Translations under genes and position numbers: made by a program
Assembly (NCBI GenBank): GCA_016787755.1
Contig: JAEUUA010000019.1
Location: 1-46,440, forward strand
Length of the DNA stretch: 46,440 nucleotides
Direction of reading: 5' to 3'
DNA from: Cyclobacteriaceae bacterium
GTDB taxonomy: Bacteria > Bacteroidota > Bacteroidia > Cytophagales > Cyclobacteriaceae
The notes under the pieces: model-generated
What the model saw: only the letters and a program-made list of their open reading frames with translations
Database searches by the model: none
What the model was told of the DNA's origin: nothing
In this document: one piece after another, positions 1 to 7,912 of the stretch
Numbering within the stretch: position 1 is the first letter of the stretch
How the letters are laid out: each line of letters begins with the position of its first letter

Positions 1-253
1 AATCCTCGGTCCTCATTAACTTTTTATTATCTCTCCGATTTCACAATCAAAGCCTCTTAAAGAATCAACTCGGATGCACCCTCTATCGAGTACATCCGGG
101 TCCGCTATCAATCTCCATTCATTCAAAGAACGTGTGAATTACTCCTCTAAACCCCAAATCAGGCCTAAACTTTCAAACTCTGTGGTTACAACCCGAAATC
201 CCCTAAAGAACCCCAAATCATCCCAAAAAAACCCTTTTCGTTCAAAGGGAGTG
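1..253 (-). other. Leader region of a probable rRNA operon (16S would lie beyond the left edge)
   Basis: No convincing gene lies in the first 362 bases. Read on the minus strand, the region downstream of the promoter at 254-283 carries a boxA-like element (123-131) and a stem CGGATG/CATCCG (71-76 with 93-98). A promoter, an untranslated leader of more than 200 bases and a boxA is the arrangement seen in front of rRNA operons. The 16S gene itself is not in the window, so the assignment is an inference. A 70-codon open frame on the plus strand here resembles nothing and runs against the promoter. Confidence 0.45.
123..131 (-). promoter_or_regulatory. boxA-like antitermination element
   Basis: The minus strand reads GTTCTTTGA, close to the boxA of Bacillus rRNA leaders (TGTTCTTTGA). 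It lies about 120 bases downstream of the predicted transcription start, a normal position for a NusB/S10-binding boxA in an rRNA leader. The element is short, so chance is possible; its value is the combination with the promoter at 254-283. Confidence 0.4.
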
Positions 254-283
254 CAAAGGTACTCGATGGTTGGGTTTCTGCAA
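254..283 (-). promoter_or_regulatory. Strong Bacteroidota-type promoter firing leftwards
   Basis: On the minus strand a TTG (283-281) is followed after 19 bases by TACCTTTG (261-254), matching the known Bacteroidota -33/-7 pattern TTTG-N19/20-TAnnTTTG. Upstream lies an A/T-rich tract (about 293-315) that could act as an UP element. A 15-bp palindrome, CTGCAA-TAG-TTGCAG (278-292), overlaps the -33 box. Transcription would start near 248. Confidence 0.6.
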
Positions 284-362
284 TAGTTGCAGTAAAAGAT
301 TTTAATAAAAAAACGGCATTTCGGAGTGATTTTGGATAACTAATTGATTATCAGAATAAGAA

Positions 363-875
363 TTAGCTAAGTTTTTTCTTAAAAATTGGCACCGTGCTAC
401 ATGGTTCGCCAAACATTATACTGGAGGCTATTGGACGAAGTTTATTCGTAGCTTCCACATAAGCAGAAATCGGAACTTTAACTTTGCTACAGCCTTTAAT
501 TACAACCTTTGCCTTACTAAATTTTTCCCAGTCTACTTTATCCAACGCTTGCTTAAAAAGCATGCTCTCCAAATCCTGCAAAGACCCAAAAACAACCTGG
601 CTGGCAACTGGTTGAAGAACCGTAGAAAGCAACATATACGCCCAGGTAGGAACTACTGCATCTGCCGAACAGGTAATGGCTACATACTTATTTTGATACT
701 GTGACCAGTCATGAGACTTGACAAAATCGCGAAAGTCTTTTTCTTTTAAAACCAACTCTTGAAAAAGCAATGGTTTGACATCAAACAAAACACGCTCGCC
801 AGGCGTGTACAACTCTTCAAGATCGAAGGTTGTTAACTGGCTGTTGCTAACCCTATTTATTATTTCTTCTTCCAT
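363..875 (-). CDS. DUF2480 family protein
   Basis: The 170-residue protein matches the DUF2480 family of Bacteroidota by its conserved blocks: FDLEELYTPGERVLFDVKPL near the N terminus, LKEKDFRDFVKSHDWSQYQN around residues 43-62, CSADAVVPTWAYML near 69-82, VVIKGCSKVKVPISAYVE near 123-140 and a C-terminal FGEPCSTVPIFKK. It has no signal peptide or membrane segment, so it should be cytoplasmic. No biochemical function is known for the family. It is the last gene of a minus-strand run behind tsaB (18-base gap), so it is probably co-transcribed with tsaB and the S41 peptidase. The family assignment is firm; the role is unknown. Confidence 0.85.
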   Translation of the reverse strand: MEEEIINRVSNSQLTTFDLEELYTPGERVLFDVKPLLFQELVLKEKDFRDFVKSHDWSQYQNKYVAITCSADAVVPTWAYMLLSTVLQPVASQVVFGSLQDLESMLFKQALDKVDWEKFSKAKVVIKGCSKVKVPISAYVEATNKLRPIASSIMFGEPCSTVPIFKKKLS

Positions 876-893
876 TTGTTTCTCAGAACACGG

Positions 894-1598
894 TTAGCCC
901 AAATTTGGTTTTCTTAACAAGAAATCTTTTAAGTAAAAAGGCTCAAACGAAACCACATCTTCAAAAGCAGACTGATTCCATTTGGCATATCCCAATTCGC
1001 CCAACCGAATTGCATGCGGATTTATCTCGGGAATAAAGCGAGCATTGGCATGGCTAATTATGCCTTTACACTTTAATGCTCCTTCGCCTAAAAAATAAAT
1101 TACTTTTTGTGCGAGATGATTTTCAAAACTATGCTCATCAATAATTTTAGCTTGTGTGGGTTCCACTTCACTTAAGTTACTATCCAACAGCATACAGTAC
1201 ACTTCCATTCTGCGCGCATCAAGCATAGGACAGAAAAGAATTTTATCATCTTGCTCTTTCACTTTTAAGATCTGTAATAAATCCTTTCCCTGATACGCAA
1301 GAAGTTGAAGTGTATTGATCGCGATAAGCGGAATATTTAACGCATAGCAAAGACCTTTAGCTGTTGCAACCCCAATACGAAGACCTGTATATGAACCTGG
1401 GCCTTCTGCAACTACTATTCCTTGAATATCCTTTGTTTTGTATTTAGACTCTTTAATTACTACGTGAATCATAACAGCCAATTGAGAAGCCGCAGAGCGC
1501 GGTGTGTCAATTTCGCGAGAAGCCAACAACAAACCATTATTATGAAGTGCTACAGAACAAGCCTGCGAGGACGTTTCCAAACTGAGTAACAATGCCAT
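894..1598 (-). CDS. tsaB: tRNA threonylcarbamoyladenosine biosynthesis protein TsaB
   Basis: The 234-residue protein has the ASKHA-type N terminus LLSLETSSQACSVALHNNG and the family motif AEGPGSYTGLRIGVATAKGL (about residues 64-83). TsaB is the non-catalytic partner of TsaD. With TsaE it forms the complex that transfers threonylcarbamoyl to A37 of ANN-decoding tRNAs. Length is normal for the family. The start codon overlaps the stop codon of the upstream S41 peptidase by one base (TAATG), so translation is likely coupled. TsaD, TsaE and TsaC are not in this window. Confidence 0.92.
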   Translation of the reverse strand: MALLLSLETSSQACSVALHNNGLLLASREIDTPRSAASQLAVMIHVVIKESKYKTKDIQGIVVAEGPGSYTGLRIGVATAKGLCYALNIPLIAINTLQLLAYQGKDLLQILKVKEQDDKILFCPMLDARRMEVYCMLLDSNLSEVEPTQAKIIDEHSFENHLAQKVIYFLGEGALKCKGIISHANARFIPEINPHAIRLGELGYAKWNQSAFEDVVSFEPFYLKDFLLRKPNLG

Positions 1599-3244
1599 TA
1601 GTTTGGCGAAAGAAGTTTTTTATATGAAGCAGGATCGGAAAGAATTTTCTTTGCTTCCATGAGTTCGAAGTCGCGATCTAATGAAACCTCAACCTGCCCC
1701 CTTACTAATTGAAAATGAAATGCAATTTCTTCTTCCAGAATTTTTGAAAGCTCAGGCTTAAAGCGAGTCCATGCTGAGCTTTTATTTGATTCGATTTTGC
1801 TTTTTAAATCTTTTAAGGGAGACTGCAGCTCGTCAAAGTATTTTTCCTTTTTTGCTGAAGCAATTAATTCTTCCGCTTTCAACTCTAAATCCGAAGAGTA
1901 AGAAAACTTCTGTTCTTTCACCCAAACAACAAACTTCTGATATTCTTCATCTGACAAGCGAAAGCCTTTTAAAGAATTTGGAATCGAATGCTCACCACAA
2001 TACTTTGATGCATAATCAAACACTAAACCAGATCCAACTAATTCTACAATTGCTGATGTGTATGTTGGCGCAATAGTTTCCACATCCGGATCTAACCCAG
2101 CGCCATCAAAAACTTTTCTTCCACCCGCTGATTTAAATTCACGCTTCAAAGAATCTGGAAACTTATTCACCGTTCCATCACTTTTTCTATGTTCATAATC
2201 CAACGCTTGAATGCAGCGGCCACTTGGAATGTAATACTTTGCTGTAGTTACTTTTAGCTGTGCATTGTACGCTAATTGCCTGGTGGTTTGAACCAACCCT
2301 TTACCAAAAGTTTTTTGACCGACTAACACTGCACGGTCATAATCCTGAAGTGAACCCGCGACAATCTCAGATGCCGAAGCACTGCCGCCACTGGTAAGAA
2401 CTGCTACGGGAATCTCAGTATCCTGCGCGTTGTTAAGTGTGAGATAAGTCTTATTCCAATCTGCTACTTTCCCTTTTGTTGAAACAACTTCTTTTCCTTT
2501 CGGGATAAATACGTTCACAATATTTACTGCTTCATATAATGAGCCGCCAGGATTATTGCGAAGATCAAGAATTAAACTTTTGGCGCCTTGTTGTTTTAGT
2601 TTTGACACTGCCTCTTCCACTTCTTTACCAGCTCCCGGTGTAAACTCGTCTAATTTAATATAACCGGTTTCAGTACCTACCATTCCATAATACGTGATGT
2701 TAGAAACTTTAATTTTTTCGCGTACCAATTTGAATTTTAAATTCTCTTTTTGACCGACTCGCCTTACAGTCACCTCAACCTCAGTTTTAGGTTTGCCTTT
2801 TAACAACGCACTCACGGCAGAAGTTGGTTTGCCTTGCACATTTGTTCCATCTACAGAAATAATTTCATCACCCACACGAAGGCCGGCTCGCTCGGCCGGA
2901 AAACCTACATATGGATTGGTGATTACGGTCTTCTTATTAACAATGCCGATCAATGAACCCACACCAGCATACTGACCAGTTGTTAAAATACTAAAAGCCT
3001 CAAGATCTTCTTCAGGAATGTAATCGGTATAAGGATCCAACTGATCAAGCATTCCACCAATTCCATTCTCAATAAGCTTTCTTGGATTTACCTCGTCTAC
3101 ATAGTACGCATTCACTTCTTTAAAAAGCGTTGCAAAAATATCCAGACTACGGGCTATATCGAAGTACTTTTCGCCCGGGCCCTTAAATGCCCATATAGTA
3201 AACGCCAGAGTAATAAAGAATGCGGCTATTTTAAACTTCTTCAT
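1598..3244 (-). CDS. S41 family C-terminal processing peptidase (CtpA/Prc-like)
   Basis: A 548-residue serine peptidase with an N-terminal hydrophobic segment (residues 5-20, signal peptide or anchor), a PDZ domain (about 90-165, with AGLRVGDEIISVDG) and the S41 catalytic core. The Ser-Lys dyad is visible as S290 in SGGSASASEI and K315 in KTFGKG, with the 25-residue spacing found in E. coli Prc (S452/K477). Members cleave C-terminal tails of envelope proteins in the periplasm. The C-terminal 150 residues are charged and helical. The rnpA gene lies upstream, and the 163-base gap between them carries repeat copies. TsaB starts in its stop codon. Confidence 0.92.
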   Translation of the reverse strand: MKKFKIAAFFITLAFTIWAFKGPGEKYFDIARSLDIFATLFKEVNAYYVDEVNPRKLIENGIGGMLDQLDPYTDYIPEEDLEAFSILTTGQYAGVGSLIGIVNKKTVITNPYVGFPAERAGLRVGDEIISVDGTNVQGKPTSAVSALLKGKPKTEVEVTVRRVGQKENLKFKLVREKIKVSNITYYGMVGTETGYIKLDEFTPGAGKEVEEAVSKLKQQGAKSLILDLRNNPGGSLYEAVNIVNVFIPKGKEVVSTKGKVADWNKTYLTLNNAQDTEIPVAVLTSGGSASASEIVAGSLQDYDRAVLVGQKTFGKGLVQTTRQLAYNAQLKVTTAKYYIPSGRCIQALDYEHRKSDGTVNKFPDSLKREFKSAGGRKVFDGAGLDPDVETIAPTYTSAIVELVGSGLVFDYASKYCGEHSIPNSLKGFRLSDEEYQKFVVWVKEQKFSYSSDLELKAEELIASAKKEKYFDELQSPLKDLKSKIESNKSSAWTRFKPELSKILEEEIAFHFQLVRGQVEVSLDRDFELMEAKKILSDPASYKKLLSPN

Positions 3245-3293
3245 ATCAAATTATCAATTAAACATCCCTGCCGATCTTCTACTTCTTTTTTTT

Positions 3294-3320
3294 CCTCATC
3301 CCCGACCCTCTCCAAATAAG
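3294..3320 (+). repeat. Degenerate copy of the CCTCACCCC palindromic repeat
   Basis: CCTCATCCCCGACCCTCTCC is the left arm of the dispersed repeat seen at 3412, 3807, 4223, 23782 and 29305. The right arm here is decayed. It sits between rnpA and the S41 peptidase gene, where nothing else is recognisable. Confidence 0.5.
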
Positions 3321-3403
3321 AAAGCGGAATGAGATGGTAAGTTCTTAATTTTTTCCAGCACTAAAAAGACCTCACCCTGCCTTTTACTACAGTTGTTGCA
3401 GGC

Positions 3404-3451
3404 AAGCCTAGCCCTTTTCTTCTGAAGGAGAGGGGGTTGGAGTAAGCCTAG
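3404..3451 (-). repeat. Palindromic repeat copy flanked by an 8-bp direct repeat (3' end of rnpA)
   Basis: Bases 3412-3443 hold the repeat in the orientation opposite to the other copies; on the minus strand the core is ACCCCCTCTCC-TTCAGAAG-AAAAGGG. The flanks are identical 8-mers AAGCCTAG (3404-3411 and 3444-3451), which looks like a target-site duplication. The insert encodes the last residues of RnpA (TPTPSPSEEKG), and the left 8-mer contains its stop codon. Confidence 0.6.
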
Positions 3452-3869
3452 TATTCAATTTTGTAAGTGCCATAAGGACTTTCTCCTTCAGTTCAGCATA
3501 AGGCAAAATTTCCTTTGCTGTATAAATGAATGTAAAAATCACCCTTTCTAATCTAACATTAAGCACTCCTTTTTGAAGTCGGTAGGCTTCCCGAATCCTT
3601 CGTTTGATTTTATTACGATCTACCGCCCGCTTAAACTGACGACTGGAAACAGAAATAAGAATCTGATTGACAGCCTTAGTGCCTTTATCAGGATTTGGAA
3701 TATGGATTACCTTAAATGGATATAAATAAAAAGAGGAACCCTTTTCGAAGAGTTCCTGTATTGTTTTTTCTTTTGAAAGTCTTTCCGCTTTTGTGAATGT
3801 AAACGACCTCACCCCAGTTCCGGCTCCTGAGGAGAGGGGTGACTCTCCATCTGAATTTGCAGGTACCAT
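3408..3869 (-). CDS. rnpA: Ribonuclease P protein component
   Basis: RnpA is the protein cofactor of RNase P, which matures tRNA 5' ends. The core FTFTKAERLSKEKTIQELFEKG and the RNR motif RAVDRNKIKRRIREAYR (about residues 81-97) are diagnostic. It follows rpmH, the classic arrangement. Both ends are odd. The first 21 residues (MVPANSDGESPLSSGAGTGV...) and the last 12 (TPTPSPSEEKG) are translations of dispersed palindromic repeats. The ATG at 3869 gives 153 residues. A GTG at 3812, inside the repeat and preceded by a GGAG, would give MRSFTFTKAERL and 134 residues, closer to the family norm of 110-130. I list the longer frame but consider the GTG start at least as likely. Confidence 0.93.
   Translation of the reverse strand: MVPANSDGESPLSSGAGTGVRSFTFTKAERLSKEKTIQELFEKGSSFYLYPFKVIHIPNPDKGTKAVNQILISVSSRQFKRAVDRNKIKRRIREAYRLQKGVLNVRLERVIFTFIYTAKEILPYAELKEKVLMALTKLNTRLTPTPSPSEEKG
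3807..3848 (+). repeat. Palindromic repeat copy inside the 5' end of rnpA
   Basis: CCTCACCCCAGTTCCGGCTCC-TGA-GGAG-A-GGGGTG forms nested stems (CTCC/GGAG within CACCCC/GGGGTG). It is followed by GACTCTCC, similar to the trailer of the copies at 23782 and 29305. It encodes the unusual N-terminal residues of RnpA or supplies its start codon. Confidence 0.6.
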
Positions 3870-3939
3870 TTGATTGTTCGATTTATATTGACTTTCAGGC
3901 TTCCCTTATATCGATGTAAAGGAAGAAAATGAAATTCAA

Positions 3940-4101
3940 TTATCTCGTCTTCGGAGTTCCTTCGTCTGAAACTGTAAGCTTTTTGCGGCCATTTCTTCTG
4001 CGATTAGCCAGTACTCTGCGACCATTGGCAGAAGCCATACGCTCACGGAAACCATGCTTATTCGTTCTTTTCTTTCTGGAAGGTTGGAATGTACGTTTCA
4101 T
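3940..4101 (-). CDS. rpmH: 50S ribosomal protein bL34
   Basis: Translating the minus strand from the ATG at 4101 gives a 53-residue basic protein beginning [20 protein letters not shown], followed by [20 protein letters not shown] and ending in TPKTR. This is an unmistakable bL34 of normal length, a component of the large ribosomal subunit. It is the first gene of the rpmH-rnpA pair, 70 bases upstream of rnpA's first ATG. A good promoter lies just upstream (4136-4167). Confidence 0.97.
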   Translation of the reverse strand: MKRTFQPSRKKRTNKHGFRERMASANGRRVLANRRRNGRKKLTVSDEGTPKTR

Positions 4102-4135
4102 AACTGTTGAATTACCTCAATTTCTTAAAGGGTTG

Positions 4136-4167
4136 CAAAAATGTGCAGGAATATCCGGATTTACAAA
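4136..4167 (-). promoter_or_regulatory. Promoter of rpmH-rnpA
   Basis: On the minus strand TTTG (4167-4164), 20 bases, then CATTTTTG (4143-4136) fits the Bacteroidota promoter with one mismatch in the -7 box. The predicted start near 4130 leaves a leader of about 30 bases before the rpmH ATG. Confidence 0.5.
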
Positions 4168-4222
4168 AATGCCTGCGCTAATTTGACCAGAATCTACTGT
4201 ATTGATAAAAAAAAGCGGTTAG

Positions 4223-4257
4223 CCTCACCCCCGACCCCTCTCCAAAAGAAGAGGGGT
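4223..4257 (+). repeat. Palindromic repeat copy (CCTCACCCCC type)
   Basis: CCTCACCCCCGACCCCTCT, then CCAAAAGA and AGAGGGG, a 7-bp stem CCCCTCT/AGAGGGG. It lies between the M16 gene end (4298) and the rpmH promoter, where its hairpin could also act as a transcription barrier. Confidence 0.6.
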
Positions 4258-4297
4258 AAAAGAATAATAGGTCATTAACTCATTTTTGTGATTCTTT

Positions 4298-6367
4298 TTA
4301 CTGAACCTTAAAAATAGCATCATCCAGCATTGGGTTAACCTCCAAACTAGAAACCTCAAATTTGAAATTCATGGGTCCCTGGCTTACTAGCATTACATGA
4401 GGAAACTTGACGCCATTTACTTCTTTATATTCTTGAAATTTGGTTGGGACAGCAATTTCCCCTTGTGGTGTTTTGGCCATCTCCATAGTTTGTACTTTCA
4501 AGCCAGTTTCAACATCGAAATAATTAGTGATTTTTTCACCAGCAGGAAGTACATATTCAACGACATAGGCATCCTTGCCATCAACTGCTTCTACAGCTTT
4601 AAGAATCGATTTTACCTTCATGGCAGCAATCATAGTTTCAGGAACCAATTGTGCTTCGAATAGATTCTTTTCTTTTGTTGCAGCATCAACTGGTGGCTTT
4701 TGTCCATTTGCAATCACTGCATAGTCTTTCCCGTCACTAACCTCCTTTTGCATCACCATTCCCTGCATAGAAACTTCCGTTAAACTCTTTCCAGGTGCTT
4801 TCTTGGAAGTGTTCATTGTTAACTCCATTCCTTGAATGGTTGCCTTCATAGTCATCTTTACGCTTTTCAACTCTTGTACTTTTTTGGCACCGCCAATCGC
4901 CTCAATATATTTTGCAATTACTTTTTCGGCTGTCAGGTCCGCAGGTAATGCAGATGCTTTGGAAGGAACATACCCCACTCCATAAATATCGAAGTACTTT
5001 ACCTCACCAAATTTGGCAAGCTTATCAGCCACATCCGATGCCTTGCCTACCACAATGATATGTGCATTATCCGGGCGAATGAATTTTTTAGAAGTTGCCT
5101 GTACATCCGCAAGCGTTACTGCATCTACCGATTTAAGATAGTTTGCATAATAATCTTTAGGAAGTTTATACTTGGCGGTGTTCAACGCAAAACTGGCGAT
5201 GGTTTGTGGGCTTTCTAATGATCTGCCAAACGCTCCTGAAATCTCTGCTTTAGCCGCCATCAATTCTTTTTCAGTAACGGGCTCATTCGCCATGCGTTTC
5301 AATTCAGACATAAATTCAAATACAGAGCTATCTGTTACATCATTGCGGACACTGGCTGAGGCATTAAAATTACCCACCAGATTATCCGGGCTCAATCGTG
5401 AACTTGCTCCGTACGTATAACCGTGCTTTTCGCGAAGGTTTTGCATGAGTCGTGAAGAGAACCCGCCTCCTAAAATCTGATTTGTTACTCTCGCTTTGAT
5501 AGCGTCTTGTGTGCCCGGCAATAAATTAACCGGATAAGCAATATTAATAACCGATTGAACTGAAGTCGGGCGATCCACCATGGCAACATATGTTTTTGCT
5601 GGTTCTTTTGGCTGGGTATAGGTTGGGTACTTTACTTCACCTGCCGTCCACTTTGCAAAATATTTTTCTGTTAAAGACTTAGCCGTTTTCAAATCAATAT
5701 CCCCTACCATAATCAAGTAAGCATTGTTAGGTCTATAATATGTGTTGTAATAATTCTTGCAATCCTCTAACGTAATAGCGCCTACACTTTTTTCTGTTGT
5801 GAATAACCCATAGGGGTGCTGAGATCCATACAATAAAGCGTTGCGCACATTTCCGGCAATTGAATTTGGATCATCTTTACTGGCTGCTATTCCCGATAAG
5901 GTTTGTGTTTTCAACTTCTCCATTTCCTCTGGCGGAAACGATGGATTAAACAAAACATCGGTCATCAAGTCAAGCAACTTGGTAGAATGCTTTGAAAGAC
6001 TGGAAGCAAAAATTCCATTGCCCCCTGTATTCAATGTCGCACCAATAAAATCTGTTTCCTCATCCAGTTGAGCTTTTGTTTTTGTTTTTGTTCCGGTGCC
6101 CATCAACGTTTCGGCCATGGATACATAACCTTCCTTCTCACCCTGAAAAATTTGATCATTTTTTAATTGTAATGAAAACTGGATGCGTGGTAGTTTGCGA
6201 TTCTCCACCACAAACACTTGAAGACCATTCTTTAGTGTGAACGTTTGATAATCACCAATTTTTATTTCGCGAGCCGGAGCCGGCAATGGTGCCTTTGTGC
6301 GATCGACTTGAGCCTGAACGGAAACAACAGTAACCAACAAGCAAATGAGTATTATTAAGTTCTTCAT
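4298..6367 (-). CDS. M16 family peptidase, non-catalytic subunit with C-terminal LolA-like domain
   Basis: I start at the ATG at 6367, which gives a clear signal peptide (MKNLIILICLLVTVVSVQAQ); the frame opens with a TTG two codons earlier. Residues of about 25-465 form the two-domain M16 fold, but the zinc motif HxxEH is absent. The corresponding region reads YVSMAETLMGTGTKTKTKAQ. The R/Y-type C-terminal half (FSSRLMQNLREKHGYTYGASS) is kept. This pattern is typical of the inactive partner in M16 heterodimers. About 220 extra residues at the C terminus (AEKVIAKYIEAIGGAKKVQE onward) resemble outer-membrane lipoprotein-sorting (LolA-like) domains. The active partner is directly upstream with a 2-base gap, so the two are probably made together and act in the periplasm. 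Confidence 0.87.
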   Translation of the reverse strand: MKNLIILICLLVTVVSVQAQVDRTKAPLPAPAREIKIGDYQTFTLKNGLQVFVVENRKLPRIQFSLQLKNDQIFQGEKEGYVSMAETLMGTGTKTKTKAQLDEETDFIGATLNTGGNGIFASSLSKHSTKLLDLMTDVLFNPSFPPEEMEKLKTQTLSGIAASKDDPNSIAGNVRNALLYGSQHPYGLFTTEKSVGAITLEDCKNYYNTYYRPNNAYLIMVGDIDLKTAKSLTEKYFAKWTAGEVKYPTYTQPKEPAKTYVAMVDRPTSVQSVINIAYPVNLLPGTQDAIKARVTNQILGGGFSSRLMQNLREKHGYTYGASSRLSPDNLVGNFNASASVRNDVTDSSVFEFMSELKRMANEPVTEKELMAAKAEISGAFGRSLESPQTIASFALNTAKYKLPKDYYANYLKSVDAVTLADVQATSKKFIRPDNAHIIVVGKASDVADKLAKFGEVKYFDIYGVGYVPSKASALPADLTAEKVIAKYIEAIGGAKKVQELKSVKMTMKATIQGMELTMNTSKKAPGKSLTEVSMQGMVMQKEVSDGKDYAVIANGQKPPVDAATKEKNLFEAQLVPETMIAAMKVKSILKAVEAVDGKDAYVVEYVLPAGEKITNYFDVETGLKVQTMEMAKTPQGEIAVPTKFQEYKEVNGVKFPHVMLVSQGPMNFKFEVSSLEVNPMLDDAIFKVQ

Positions 6368-6369
6368 AA

Positions 6370-7731
6370 TCAATTATCTTTTTTGATTTGAGTATTCTCG
6401 GGCTTGCTTTGTGCCGCCTTAGGCATGTAATGAAGCACCACCCGGTTTTCTTTTGTCAAATATTTTTTAGCAACGCGTTGCAGATCTTCACGTGTTACTT
6501 TCATATAGTTTTCTATTTCCGTATTGATCAGGTTAGCATCTTTATAATACACATGATAATTAGCAAGCTGCTCGGCTATTCCTACAGCAGAAGAATTTTG
6601 CTGCACAAATTGACTTTCCGTTTGGTTCCGGATTTTTTGAAATTCCTTTTCAGAGATCAATTCCTTTTGTACTTTTTCAATCTCCGCATCCATGGCTTTC
6701 TCCAAATCATCGGCTCCAACTCCCATGTTTACAATACCAAACACAAGGTAAAGCCCCGGGTCTTCCAATGAAAAAGGGAACGCTTGCACCGTAAGTGCTT
6801 TCTTTTGTTCATCTACCAACGCTTTGTACATGCGTGAACTTTGTCCACCGCTTAGCACCGTGCTCAGCATATCCAACGCATATGCATCGGGCGTGCCTTG
6901 CTTGGGAATGTGATACGCTTCGATAACCGCTGGTAATTGAATGTTATCAAACACCACATCACGCACTTCTGCTTTTTGTTGTGGCTCCACCACCGTTGGG
7001 CGCGGAATCTTCTTTCCTCCTTTCGGGATGTCTTTAAAATACTTTGCAACAGCTGCTTTGGTTTGTTCTATATCAATATCTCCTGCTATAGACAACGTTG
7101 CATTTTCAGGAACATAAAATGTTTTGTAAAAGGCAATGAACTCGTCAAGCGATGCAGCATTCAAATGATCCAATGAACCAATGGGTGCCCATTGATAAGG
7201 ATGCACGGTGTAAGCATGCTTTAACACTTCGGTAAGAATACTCCCGTAAGGTTGATTATCCATACGCTGACGTTTTTCTTCTTTAACCACTTCACGCTGT
7301 GTTTCCACACCAATCTGTTCAATTTTAGCGTGCAACATGCGCTCCGATTCCATCCATAACCCCAACTCCATTTGATTGGAAGGAAGTACTTCATAATAAA
7401 AGGTGCGGTCGTTTGATGTGTTTGCGTTATTGGTGGCGCCTGCATTTTGTAAATATTTATCAAACTCTCCGCGTTTAATATTTTCGGTTCCTTCAAATAA
7501 CAAATGCTCAAAGAAGTGCGCAAAGCCTGTACGGTTTGGGTCTTCATTTTTTGAACCCACATGATACAATACCGACACCGCAACAATGGGAGTAGTATTA
7601 TCCTTATGTAAAATTACGTGCAGGCCATTGGGCAGATCGTATTCCGTGAATTCAATCTTTCGGGCTTGACTAAAACCTGCGGTTATTGCGGCAAGTACGA
7701 GCCAAAGGGTTAATGTCTCTTTTTTACGCAT
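6370..7731 (-). CDS. M16 family zinc metallopeptidase, catalytic subunit
   Basis: A 453-residue exported protein (signal peptide at residues 1-21, cleavage near GFSQA). It carries the inverted zinc motif HFFEH (H72, E75, H76) and the downstream glutamates in REVVKEEKRQ (E151/E152) about 75 residues later, as required for M16 (pitrilysin/MPP) peptidases. It should degrade peptides in the periplasm. The inactive M16 partner follows 2 bases after its stop codon, so a heterodimer like the mitochondrial processing peptidase or bacterial M16 pairs is likely. The length is about half of pitrilysin, normal for subunits that dimerise. Confidence 0.92.
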   Translation of the reverse strand: MRKKETLTLWLVLAAITAGFSQARKIEFTEYDLPNGLHVILHKDNTTPIVAVSVLYHVGSKNEDPNRTGFAHFFEHLLFEGTENIKRGEFDKYLQNAGATNNANTSNDRTFYYEVLPSNQMELGLWMESERMLHAKIEQIGVETQREVVKEEKRQRMDNQPYGSILTEVLKHAYTVHPYQWAPIGSLDHLNAASLDEFIAFYKTFYVPENATLSIAGDIDIEQTKAAVAKYFKDIPKGGKKIPRPTVVEPQQKAEVRDVVFDNIQLPAVIEAYHIPKQGTPDAYALDMLSTVLSGGQSSRMYKALVDEQKKALTVQAFPFSLEDPGLYLVFGIVNMGVGADDLEKAMDAEIEKVQKELISEKEFQKIRNQTESQFVQQNSSAVGIAEQLANYHVYYKDANLINTEIENYMKVTREDLQRVAKKYLTKENRVVLHYMPKAAQSKPENTQIKKDN

Positions 7732-7785
7732 ATCTATTGATTTGAATTGTGTTTAAAACTTTTCTGTTAAACTGCTTTGTCTTGC

Positions 7786-7814
7786 AACATAGAAGAATTA
7801 ACAATACTTGTCAA
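7786..7814 (-). promoter_or_regulatory. Candidate promoter of the M16 pair
   Basis: On the minus strand TTGACA (7814-7809), 17 bases, TATGTT (7791-7786) is a textbook sigma-70 arrangement. In Bacteroidota terms it is TTG, 20 bases, TATGTTGC. Transcription would start near 7780, about 50 bases before the M16 start codon. Confidence 0.4.
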
Positions 7815-7815
7815 C

Positions 7816-7849
7816 GGGCAAATCCCTGTAATAAATGGGGCAAATCCCC
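7816..7849. repeat. Tandem GGGCAAATCCC units upstream of the M16 promoter
   Basis: GGGCAAATCCC occurs at 7816-7826 and again, extended to GGGGCAAATCCCC, at 7837-7849. The offset is 22 bases (two helical turns), and each unit is a small inverted repeat. It lies directly upstream of the TTGACA of the M16 promoter and after the end of the kinase gene. It may be a regulator site or a weak terminator of the kinase transcript. Confidence 0.35.
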
Positions 7850-7912
7850 TAAAAGGTTATTCTATTTTAGAAACAAACTTTTAAATCTTAGGTTTTGCGT
7901 ATTGAATATTCG

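Noticed and set aside
74..286. 70-codon open frame on the plus strand
   Set aside because: It runs against a consensus promoter and through the boxA-bearing leader. Its composition is low-complexity and it resembles no protein.
6388..6771. 127-codon open frame opposite the M16 gene
   Set aside because: Antisense shadow; rich in Phe, Cys and His as expected from reversed coding sequence, with no recognisable domain.
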